This document shows positions 7,764 to 14,977 of a stretch of DNA of 28,907 bases, piece after piece. This stretch comes from Methylomonas sp. (GTDB lineage: Bacteria; Pseudomonadota; Gammaproteobacteria; Methylococcales; Methylomonadaceae): the NCBI GenBank assembly GCA_028688235.1, contig JAQTYP010000004.1:1-28907 (forward strand), read 5' to 3'. The notes below the pieces were generated by a model, which saw only the letters and a list, made by a program, of their open reading frames with translations, was not told the DNA's origin and ran no database searches. Within the stretch, counting starts at the first letter, position 1. Each line of letters begins with the position of its first letter. A program made the position numbers and the translations under genes.

Positions 7764-8807
7764 ATGAATCAACAACGAAAAGCGGTGGCGCTAATCTCCG
7801 GCGGCTTGGACTCCATGTTGGCGACCAAGGCCGTCATGGAGCAGGGCATACATGTCGAGGGTATCAACTTTTTTACCGGATTTTGCGTGGAAGGTCACAC
7901 GCACGCCATACGCAAGCAAGATTCGGACAAACCTAAACGCAACAATTCGTTGTGGGTGGCCGAGCAATTAGGCATCAAATTACACATCATCGATATCATC
8001 GAAGAATACAAACAGGTTTTGCTCAACCCCAGGCACGGCTACGGCGCCAACATGAATCCTTGCCTGGATTGTAAGATTTTCATGGTCAATAAAGCAAAAC
8101 AATGGATGACTGAAAACGGTTTCGACTTTATCATCACCGGTGAAGTGGTGGGGCAGCGGCCGATGTCGCAACGCAAACAAACCATGCCCATCGTCGCTGC
8201 CGAATCGGGCGCCGACGATTTGCTGGTGCGGCCGTTGTCGGCGCAAAATTTGCCGGCGACTTTGCCGGAAAGGGAGGGTTGGATCAGCCGGGAAAAAATG
8301 TACGATTTCAGCGGTCGTTCGCGCAAGCCGCAAATGGCATTGGCCAAGCAATTCGGATTCAGCGATTATGCTCAACCGGCCGGTGGCTGTTGTTTTTTGA
8401 CCGACGAAGCCTATTCGCACAAGCTGGTCGATCTGTGGCAGGCCCGCGGCAAGCGCGATTACGATCTGGATGACGTAATGTTATTGAAAGTCGGGCGCCA
8501 TATCCGGCCAAAGCCGCATTTTAAGATGATAGTCGCGCGCGAAGACGGCGAAGCACGGTTCATGAGCGGCTATAAAAAGGAATTCATCAGCATGAATTGC
8601 GCGAGCCACCGGGGGCCGTTGGTCTTGATCGATGGCGCACCAAATGAAGACGATCTGTATTTGGCAGGGCAAATTACCGCCCGTTACGGTCAAGGCCGGG
8701 AAGCCGGGCAGGTCGATGTGACGATACGCAGCCGGGAAGGCGAGGAGCGTTTGATTCAGGTTAAACCCTTGGCGGTGGATCAAATACCGCAGGAATGGTT
8801 TGTATGA
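7764..8807 (+). CDS. PP-loop ATPase, MnmA/ThiI-like thiolation enzyme with NFACT-R-like C-terminus
   Basis: This 347-residue protein begins with the adenylating PP-loop SGGLDS at 12-17. A CLDC motif (Cys100, Cys103) and a GGCC motif (Cys209/210) lie roughly where MnmA carries its two catalytic cysteines. About residues 215-340 resemble the NFACT-R RNA-binding module, around HRGPLVLIDG and EDDLYLAGQITARYG. Enzymes of this type activate a substrate with ATP and insert sulfur, usually into tRNA. The TusA-like gene overlapping its stop supports a sulfur-transfer role. It is not ordinary MnmA, which has a different C-terminal domain, so the exact target is unknown. The ATG at 7764 was preferred over an upstream TTG at 7746 because the conserved fold starts just after it. 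Confidence 0.8.
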   Translation: MNQQRKAVALISGGLDSMLATKAVMEQGIHVEGINFFTGFCVEGHTHAIRKQDSDKPKRNNSLWVAEQLGIKLHIIDIIEEYKQVLLNPRHGYGANMNPCLDCKIFMVNKAKQWMTENGFDFIITGEVVGQRPMSQRKQTMPIVAAESGADDLLVRPLSAQNLPATLPEREGWISREKMYDFSGRSRKPQMALAKQFGFSDYAQPAGGCCFLTDEAYSHKLVDLWQARGKRDYDLDDVMLLKVGRHIRPKPHFKMIVAREDGEARFMSGYKKEFISMNCASHRGPLVLIDGAPNEDDLYLAGQITARYGQGREAGQVDVTIRSREGEERLIQVKPLAVDQIPQEWFV

Positions 8808-9028
8808 GTCGAGAGGTATTGAACGCCCGCCGTCTGCTTTGCCCATTACCGGTGATTCGTACGCAGGATAAAGTTAAAACCCTGAATACGGGCGATATTT
8901 TGACGGTCGAATGTACAGACCCCGGCGTGATGCAGGATATTCCGGCTTGGTGCCGTATCAATGGCCATAAAGTCTTGGAGGCGCGGGCCGAGAACGGCGA
9001 ATATGTGATTGTTTTGGAAGTGGTTTAA
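8804..9028 (+). CDS. TusA-like sulfur carrier protein
   Basis: This 74-residue protein has the TusA/SirA fold signature CPLP at 13-16. The Cys13 is the persulfide carrier in this family. The rest follows the family pattern (GDILTVECTDPG, then a conserved GYE-like end as NGEYVIVLEV). TusA-type proteins hand sulfur from a cysteine desulfurase to thiolation enzymes. The ATG at 8804 overlaps the TGA of the PP-loop gene in an ATGA junction, so the two are translationally coupled and probably act as donor and acceptor. It may be a specialised paralogue rather than the general TusA, so I leave the symbol open. Confidence 0.88.
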   Translation: MSREVLNARRLLCPLPVIRTQDKVKTLNTGDILTVECTDPGVMQDIPAWCRINGHKVLEARAENGEYVIVLEVV

Positions 9029-9050
9029 TTTTGGTTTTACAGGTAACGAC

Positions 9051-10265
9051 ATGGCAGTAGGACAATGCGATTTTCCAACGATGCATCCCGTTAAAGGCAT
9101 CAAACTTGGCACTTGCAACGCAGGCATCAAACAAACGCAGCGAGACGATATTTTGGTCATAGCAATGGCCGAGGGCGGAAGCTGTGCCGCTGTGTTTACT
9201 CAAAACGCCTTTTGCGCCGCGCCGGTGTTAATTGCCCGCGAACATTTGACGTTAGAGCCGCGCTGGTTGTTGGTCAATTCCGGCAATGCCAATGCCGGTA
9301 CCGGTAAGCAGGGCTTACAGGATGCCTTTGCCAGTTGCGCCGCATTGGCCAGCGAGGTGGACGGCATTGCTCAGCAGGTGTTGCCGTTCTCTACCGGTGT
9401 CATCGGCGAGCCCTTGCCGGTTGCGAAGCTGACGGCCGCATTGCCTGCCGCCGTCGCCAATCTGGCTGAAACCCATTGGGATAGGGCTGCACGCGCCATC
9501 ATGACCACCGATACCTTTGCTAAAGGCGTATCCATGGTCGTAGAAATAGGCGGTGAGTCCGTGACGATCACCGGCATATCCAAAGGTGCCGGCATGATAC
9601 AGCCTAATATGGCGACCATGCTGGGCTTTATCGCCACCGATGCCGTGATCGAGCAAAGCCTGTTGCAACGATGTCTGTCGGTTGCGGTGGAAAAATCTTT
9701 CAATCGCATCAGCGTGGACGGCGATACTTCTACCAACGATGCCTGCGTGTTGTTGGCAAGTGGCTATAGCGATGCGCCGGAAGTCTTGGCCGATACGCCG
9801 GAATACATGGCATTTGCCGAGGCGGTATCCGCTGTTTGCAAGCGTTTGGCCGAATTGATCATACGCGACGGCGAAGGGGCGACCAAGCTGATCAGAATCG
9901 TCGTCGAACAGGCGCAAAGCGCCGCCGAAGCGGTGCAGGTCGCCAAAACCATCGCCCATTCGCCGTTGGTAAAAACCGCATTTTTCGCCAGCGACCCGAA
10001 CTGGGGGCGAATATTGGCGGCGGTCGGTCGCGCCGGCGTCGAGGACATGGAGTTGGAAAGGGTCGAAATTTATCTGGGTACCGTTTGCATCGTCGAAAAC
10101 GGCGGACGTTCGCCGGGTTATACCGAGCAGGACGGCCAACGCGTCATGGGGCAGGAAGAAATCACCGTCACGGTACGTTTGGGACGAGGCTTGGTTAGGG
10201 AGGAGGTTTTGACCTGCGACTTTTCATACGACTATGTCAAGATCAATGCCGAATACCGCACCTAA
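9051..10265 (+). CDS. argJ: Bifunctional ornithine acetyltransferase / N-acetylglutamate synthase
   Basis: This 404-residue protein moves acetyl groups from N-acetylornithine to glutamate in cyclic arginine synthesis. Many members can also use acetyl-CoA to make the first N-acetylglutamate. The autoprocessing site NMATML is present, with Thr189 as the nucleophile that becomes the N-terminus of the beta chain. The preceding GISKGAGMIQP and the later NRISVDGDTSTND stretch are family hallmarks. The length is standard. The ATG at 9051 has an AGG about 8 nt upstream; an upstream in-frame start would overlap the TusA gene. It follows that gene by 22 nt and could share its transcript, although no functional link is obvious. 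Confidence 0.96.
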   Translation: MAVGQCDFPTMHPVKGIKLGTCNAGIKQTQRDDILVIAMAEGGSCAAVFTQNAFCAAPVLIAREHLTLEPRWLLVNSGNANAGTGKQGLQDAFASCAALASEVDGIAQQVLPFSTGVIGEPLPVAKLTAALPAAVANLAETHWDRAARAIMTTDTFAKGVSMVVEIGGESVTITGISKGAGMIQPNMATMLGFIATDAVIEQSLLQRCLSVAVEKSFNRISVDGDTSTNDACVLLASGYSDAPEVLADTPEYMAFAEAVSAVCKRLAELIIRDGEGATKLIRIVVEQAQSAAEAVQVAKTIAHSPLVKTAFFASDPNWGRILAAVGRAGVEDMELERVEIYLGTVCIVENGGRSPGYTEQDGQRVMGQEEITVTVRLGRGLVREEVLTCDFSYDYVKINAEYRT

Positions 10266-10310
10266 GGCCCTACAGTCACGTCCATTCTTCTACTTTCATA
10301 GGTCATGGTG

Positions 10311-11249
10311 ATGGATTCGGCTTTACATGTGGCAGTCGGCGTCGTGCGCGATGGAGACGGCAGAATTTTGTTGACCAAGCGAGCCCAAAACGCTCATCAG
10401 GGAGGCTTATGGGAATTTCCCGGCGGGAAACTGGAGCCCGATGAGACCGTCGTGCAGCCCTTGCAGCGCGAGTTACTGGAGGAAGTGGGCATAGAAGTAT
10501 TGTCGGCAAGGCCCTTGATCAAAATCAAACATCGCTATCCAGATTTAAAGGTATTACTCGACGTCTGGCAGGTCGACTCCTTTAATGGGGTCGCCACCGC
10601 TCATGAAGGACAGGCCATGCAGTGGGTAGAGCCCCACCGCTTGACGGATTTTGCATTTCCTACCGCCAATGTGCCCATCATCACCGCCGCCCGCTTGCCC
10701 GATCGCTATGCGATTTTGGAAGGGCGCAGCATCGAACAAGTTTTGCAGAATCTAGGCAAGATTGTCGAAAACAAGGTGAGTTTGCTACAGTTACGGACTA
10801 AATCGCTGCCGGCTGCCGACATCCTTACGGCTTATCGGGCGGTATTTGCCGAATGCCGCAGACGCGCCATCACGCTGTTGGTCAATTCCGACCTGCCCTT
10901 GTTCGATATCGAGGCCGACGGCATCCATCTCAGCAGCCGGGCGCTGATGATCGCACGCAACAGACCGGAAGCCTACACCTGGGTTGCCGCCTCCTGTCAC
11001 AATCCAAAAGAGTTGAGGCATGCCGAAGCAATTGGAGTGGATTTTGCCGTATTGGCGCCGGTCTTACCTACCCCGACGCATCCTAACGTGCATCCCCTCG
11101 GCTGGGAAGGCATGACGAAGTTGATCGAGCAGGCCAACCTTCCCGTATACGCCATGGGGGGGCTGAAAATAGAGGATATCGACCGTGTCTTGCACGCGGG
11201 TGGGCAAGGGGTGGCCGGCATCAGCACTTTTCTGGACGCTCATCTATGA
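10311..11249 (+). CDS. mutT: Nudix (MutT) hydrolase fused to a ThiE-like domain
   Basis: This 312-residue fusion opens with a MutT-like Nudix domain (1-130). Its Nudix box is perfect: Gly39, Glu45, Arg53-Glu54, Glu57-Glu58, Gly60. MutT removes 8-oxo-dGTP from the nucleotide pool. Residues about 130-312 resemble thiamine-phosphate synthase, with LLQLRTK, LVNSD, GIHLSS and YAMGGL at the phosphate and substrate loops. Several loops differ from true ThiE (LVNSD in place of the usual LINDR), so thiamine synthesis by this domain is doubtful. The fusion is common in Gammaproteobacteria. The ATG at 10311 has better spacing (8 nt) to the AGG at 10300-10302 than the one at 10305. Its 3' end overlaps yacG on the opposite strand by 29 nt. 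Confidence 0.92.
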   Translation: MDSALHVAVGVVRDGDGRILLTKRAQNAHQGGLWEFPGGKLEPDETVVQPLQRELLEEVGIEVLSARPLIKIKHRYPDLKVLLDVWQVDSFNGVATAHEGQAMQWVEPHRLTDFAFPTANVPIITAARLPDRYAILEGRSIEQVLQNLGKIVENKVSLLQLRTKSLPAADILTAYRAVFAECRRRAITLLVNSDLPLFDIEADGIHLSSRALMIARNRPEAYTWVAASCHNPKELRHAEAIGVDFAVLAPVLPTPTHPNVHPLGWEGMTKLIEQANLPVYAMGGLKIEDIDRVLHAGGQGVAGISTFLDAHL

Positions 11250-11430
11250 TACTCTCGAAAGACGCTAAGGCTGGCTCGCCCGGGATTTTATGCGCTTCGG
11301 TCGCCCAATCGCCGAGATCGATCAATTTGCAGCGCTGACTGCAAAACGGTTTGAAGGTTTGCTCGGCCGCCCACCGAACAGGCTTTTTACAGCTAGGGCA
11401 GGCTACCGTGATGGCGGTTTTGTCGCGCAT
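11221..11430 (-). CDS. yacG: DNA gyrase inhibitor YacG, zinc-binding
   Basis: This 69-residue protein has the four zinc-binding cysteines of YacG, a CPSC pair and an FCSQRC pair, followed by the LIDLGDWA motif that defines the family. E. coli YacG binds GyrB and inhibits gyrase. The ATG at 11430 shares one base with the zapD TGA (TGATG), which supports this start over an upstream TTG at 11442. It is the last gene of the pilB-to-yacG run. Its 3' end overlaps that of the convergent MutT fusion by 29 nt. Confidence 0.93.
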   Translation of the reverse strand: MRDKTAITVACPSCKKPVRWAAEQTFKPFCSQRCKLIDLGDWATEAHKIPGEPALASFESIIDERPEKC

Positions 11431-12200
11431 CAGACTGCGCAACGGGTCAAGGTAAATGCAATATCATCCTTGACTTGGGTAGGCCGATTTTCGTCGCTGG
11501 AAGGCTCCATGAAACGTATACTGAATCTATGCTTGCCACCGCTGATTTCGGCAAAACATTGCAACGACGACGGTACGCAAACCCGAATCAATTGTACCGG
11601 GTGAGCTTTGTCCAGCGCCAGCTGGAAAAAGCCGGCCTGGGCGATTTCCGGCCTGGGTACGTTGCTTTGGCGTAAACATCCCAGAATCAAATCGATGGCA
11701 TTGCGAGTGTCGGTAAAAGGCAGGATCCACTGCTCCAGATCTTTTTGTTGCGTGGCTTGATCCTGCTCCAGCCAGTAATGAAAGGCCGGAAGATCGAATG
11801 AGCAACTGCCGCCGGGAATCGCGTTACGCTGGGAAATACTCTGAAATAAACCGCTTTCCATCAAGCTGCTTCCCACTTTTCCGCTGGCTTTATACAAATT
11901 GCGGCTGGCTTGCGTCAACTGGTCCAGAATTTCCTGCAACTTCGTGTTGTCGACGTCATGATTATCGCTCAGTTGCCCGAGGACTTTGGCATGCCTGTCC
12001 AGTTCCTTGATCAATTCTGATTTCAGATCGCTACGACTGAAGATGGTGAGTATGTCCAGTAGTGATTCGATTGCGGCACGTTTGTCGAACACCGAAATGC
12101 CGGCCATGAAATGGCTGAGTTGCTTAAATAATTGTTCCAGGCGCATGAACACCCGAATCCGTTCATTGAGCGGGAATTCGTAAGTCGTTTGTGTATTCAA
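11430..12200 (-). CDS. zapD: Cell division protein ZapD
   Basis: This 256-residue protein aligns along its length with E. coli ZapD (YacF), which bundles FtsZ filaments at the division ring. Diagnostic stretches are FPLNERIRVF near the start, IPGGSCSFDLPAFHYWL in the middle and an RFSIRFM stretch near the end. The start is a TTG at 12200, overlapping the coaE stop as TTGA. It is credible because the first residues (NTQTTYEFPLNE) match the E. coli N-terminus and the next Met is deep inside the conserved region. It lies between coaE and yacG, the usual order. Confidence 0.93.
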   Translation of the reverse strand: MNTQTTYEFPLNERIRVFMRLEQLFKQLSHFMAGISVFDKRAAIESLLDILTIFSRSDLKSELIKELDRHAKVLGQLSDNHDVDNTKLQEILDQLTQASRNLYKASGKVGSSLMESGLFQSISQRNAIPGGSCSFDLPAFHYWLEQDQATQQKDLEQWILPFTDTRNAIDLILGCLRQSNVPRPEIAQAGFFQLALDKAHPVQLIRVCVPSSLQCFAEISGGKHRFSIRFMEPSSDENRPTQVKDDIAFTLTRCAV

Positions 12201-12808
12201 GCCGAAGTCGTCCTAGTTGTGGCGAGTAAAAGGTATGAATTGTGCAGACTTTTGACCTGTTCTGCAAGCTGAGGCGGACTACCCGAGTTGTCGATGACGT
12301 CATCGGCTACTGCCAAACGCTGCTGTCTGTCGGCTTGGAAGGCGATAATAGCCTCAGCCTGTTCCCGACTGATGTTGTCTCTCTGGAGCACACGGTTTAT
12401 TTGCAGCTCCACCGGACAATCGACCACCAATATTCTATCGACGGTATGGCTTTTTTGCGTTTCGACCAACAATGGAATGGCGATGATGCAATAGGGGCTA
12501 CGCAAGTCGGCGACGATGCGTTCTATTTCCGCGTAAACCAGAGGATGCATGATGGCATCCAAAGTTTGTTTTATCTTGGCATCCGAGAAAGCGCGTTGCC
12601 TCAGTTCGGTTCGATTCAGTGAGCCGTCCTTGTTCAAGATGGCTCCGCCGAAGGCGTCTACCAACAGTGCCAAGGCCGGCTGATTGGGTTCGACCAGTCG
12701 CCGCGCAATCACATCGGCGTCGATTATCGGAGCATTCAACTCTTCGAACAAACCACAAACCATGGATTTGCCACTACCTATGCCGCCGGTCAAACCTACC
12801 TTCAACAC
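12197..12808 (-). CDS. coaE: Dephospho-CoA kinase
   Basis: This 203-residue enzyme phosphorylates dephospho-CoA at the ribose 3' position, the last step of coenzyme A synthesis. The P-loop GGIGSGKS sits at the N-terminus. The ADADVIARRLV-type substrate segment (here DADVIARRLVEP) and the QINRVLQRDNISREQA lid are typical. The start is a GTG at 12808 that directly follows the pilD TAG, with no gap. The gene ends in a TTGA overlap with zapD. Presence in the pilBCD cluster is standard in Gammaproteobacteria and does not imply a pilus role. Confidence 0.95.
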   Translation of the reverse strand: MLKVGLTGGIGSGKSMVCGLFEELNAPIIDADVIARRLVEPNQPALALLVDAFGGAILNKDGSLNRTELRQRAFSDAKIKQTLDAIMHPLVYAEIERIVADLRSPYCIIAIPLLVETQKSHTVDRILVVDCPVELQINRVLQRDNISREQAEAIIAFQADRQQRLAVADDVIDNSGSPPQLAEQVKSLHNSYLLLATTRTTSA

Positions 12809-13678
12809 CTAAAGTCCAACCATATCCAAATATAGGCGGTTGAATAGATCGCCCCAAATCAGCGCCAGCCAACCCGCCGCAGCCAGATAGGGTCCGAATG
12901 GAATGGGTTTTCCGGCATCATGGCCCTTAAAGGCTATCATGGTGATACCGATTGCAGAACCTACGAAGGACGACAGAAGTATGATCAACGGCAGGTATTG
13001 CCATCCAAGCCAAGCGCCGAATAGGGCCAGCAATTTGAAATCGCCGTAACCCATGCCTTCTTTGCCGGTCAGCAGTTTGAACAACTGGTAAATCGTCCAC
13101 AAGCTCGAATAGCCCGCTACCGCACCTATGATGCTGGCATGGCTATCGGCAAAAATCGAGAACAGGCTTAAAATCAATCCCAGCCACAACATCGGCAGCG
13201 TGATGGAATCGGGCAGCAATTGCTGATCTATGTCGATGAAACTCAGGCCTATCAAGCTCCAGGTCAGTATCAGGGCAAATGGCAGAGCCAAGCCATAACC
13301 GAAATGCCAGGCGACCACCGCGGAACACAAGGCGGTTAATGCCTCTATCATCGGATAGCGTAGCGAAATCGGCGCCGCACAATGAGCACATTTCCCACGC
13401 AGGACCAAATAACTGATGACAGGAATGTTTTGATAGGCCTTGATTTCCGTTTTACAAACCGGGCAATGCGAACCCGGCCATAGCAGATTAAAAGGCTCGG
13501 ATGGCGCGGATTCTGCCGGCATTTGCAGATATTCCAAACATTCGCGCCGCCAATTGCTTTGCATCATCACCGGCAAGCGGTAGATAAGCACATTCAAAAA
13601 ACTACCGACTAACAAGCCTAATACGAAAATAATGCAAATCAATAAACTAGACGATTGCTGCAAGGTTGACAGTAACAT
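12809..13678 (-). CDS. pilD: Type IV prepilin peptidase / N-methyltransferase PilD
   Basis: This 289-residue inner-membrane aspartyl protease cleaves the prepilin leader and methylates the new N-terminus. It also serves type II secretion in many species. The cytoplasmic zinc site is complete (Cys72, Cys75, Cys97, Cys100). The catalytic aspartates are Asp149 in FIDID and Asp213 in the GYGD motif. About eight hydrophobic helices are visible. The ATG at 13678 places the N-terminal helix (LLICIIFVLGLLVGSFLN) as expected. It follows pilC by 75 nt and abuts coaE. Confidence 0.96.
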   Translation of the reverse strand: MLLSTLQQSSSLLICIIFVLGLLVGSFLNVLIYRLPVMMQSNWRRECLEYLQMPAESAPSEPFNLLWPGSHCPVCKTEIKAYQNIPVISYLVLRGKCAHCAAPISLRYPMIEALTALCSAVVAWHFGYGLALPFALILTWSLIGLSFIDIDQQLLPDSITLPMLWLGLILSLFSIFADSHASIIGAVAGYSSLWTIYQLFKLLTGKEGMGYGDFKLLALFGAWLGWQYLPLIILLSSFVGSAIGITMIAFKGHDAGKPIPFGPYLAAAGWLALIWGDLFNRLYLDMVGL

Positions 13679-13711
13679 GGCGTACTCGAATTTTGTGTCA
13701 GTAAGAAGAGC

Positions 13712-13732
13712 GTATGCGTATTTAGCGCATAC
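13712..13732. repeat. Small inverted repeat between pilC and pilD
   Basis: GTATGCG (13712-13718) and CGCATAC (13726-13732) form a 7-bp stem with a 7-nt loop. No T-run follows on either strand. On the pil transcript it could be a processing or stability hairpin, but chance is possible. Confidence 0.4.
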
Positions 13733-13753
13733 ACTGTTGCCAGAGCCAACGTC

Positions 13754-14974
13754 TTAGCCTACTGCGGCGCCGAGCTTGAAGATAGGCAGATACATGGCCA
13801 CGATCAATCCCCCTACCAGTACACCTAAAACGGACATAATGATGGGTTCCATCAGGCTCGCTAGATTGTCGACCAGATTATCGACTTCTTCTTCGAAGAA
13901 ATCGGCGACCTTGTCCAGCATGCTGTCTATCGAACCCGATTCTTCGCCGATGGCAACCATTTGTATCACCATGTTAGGAAATAAGCCGGTTTGGGTCATC
14001 GAAAATTGCAGTTGTTGGCCGGTAGCGACATCGTCGCGCATTTTCATGACGCCATCGTAAAAAATGATGTTGCCGCAAGCGCCCGCAACCGACGCCAAGG
14101 CTTCCACCAAGGGCACGCCGGCGGCGGACATGGTCGACAACGTCCTGGCGAAACGGGCTATGGCCGACTTTTCCAATATCATGCCGACCACGGGTATTTT
14201 CAACAAGGTTCTATCCAGAAAGTGATTGAAAGGTCTGGAGCGCTTTTTGAAATAACTGAAGGTATAGCCGCAACCACCTATGACGGCGACCACGGCCCAC
14301 CACCATTCTTGTACCCATTCCGATAATCCGATGACGAATTTGGTGAAGGCGGGTAAGTCTGCGCCGAAACTCTGGAATAATTCTTGGAATACCGGCACCA
14401 CAAAAATTAACAAGATCGCCGTAACGATAAATGCAACGACCAATACCGCGATAGGGTAAGTCAGAGCCTTCTTGACCTTTTTCTTGATGGATTCGGTTTT
14501 TTCCTTATAGGTGGCGATCTTGTCCAACAAGCCTTCCAATACACCGGCCTGTTCGCCCGCGTTGACCAGATTGCAAAAAAGATCGTCGAAATAGATGGGT
14601 CTTTTACCCAAGGCTTGCGCCAATGTATCCCCGCCTTCGATATCGGCTTTGATGCCCAGCAGCATTTCGGACATGCTGGCATTGTCATGCCCTTTGCCTA
14701 TGATGTCGAAGGATTGCACCAAAGGTACGCCGGCTTCCAGCATCGTCGCCAACTGCCGGGCAAACACCGCGATATCGCCGCTGGTGATCTTCTGTACTTT
14801 GGGGCCAAACAAAGGTTTAGGCTTGGGTTTGATCTTGACGACCCGAATTCCCATGCGCCTGAGTTCGCTGCGAGCGATGACCTCGCTCTTGGCGGAAATC
14901 ATTCCATTGGTTTTCTTAGCCTGCTTGTCTATACCTTCCCATAGAAAGTCGATTTGGTCTTCTTGTTTGGCCAT
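13754..14974 (-). CDS. pilC: Type IV pilus inner-membrane platform protein PilC
   Basis: This 406-residue protein has two type II secretion F domains (about 70-195 and 275-395) with three membrane helices, the standard PilC layout. PilC anchors the PilB and PilT motors beneath the growing pilus. Recognisable stretches include FARQLATMLEAGVPLVQSFD in the first domain and FARTLSTMSAAGVPLVEAL in the second, plus GEESGSIDSML. The ATG at 14974 lies 3 nt after the pilB stop. The length equals the family norm. Confidence 0.96.
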   Translation of the reverse strand: MAKQEDQIDFLWEGIDKQAKKTNGMISAKSEVIARSELRRMGIRVVKIKPKPKPLFGPKVQKITSGDIAVFARQLATMLEAGVPLVQSFDIIGKGHDNASMSEMLLGIKADIEGGDTLAQALGKRPIYFDDLFCNLVNAGEQAGVLEGLLDKIATYKEKTESIKKKVKKALTYPIAVLVVAFIVTAILLIFVVPVFQELFQSFGADLPAFTKFVIGLSEWVQEWWWAVVAVIGGCGYTFSYFKKRSRPFNHFLDRTLLKIPVVGMILEKSAIARFARTLSTMSAAGVPLVEALASVAGACGNIIFYDGVMKMRDDVATGQQLQFSMTQTGLFPNMVIQMVAIGEESGSIDSMLDKVADFFEEEVDNLVDNLASLMEPIIMSVLGVLVGGLIVAMYLPIFKLGAAVG

Positions 14975-14977
14975 GAT

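Noticed and set aside
9315..10139. 274-codon minus-strand ORF opposite argJ
   Set aside because: It is antisense to argJ, rich in His, Arg, Gly and Asp as expected from a shadow frame, with no ribosome binding site or domain.
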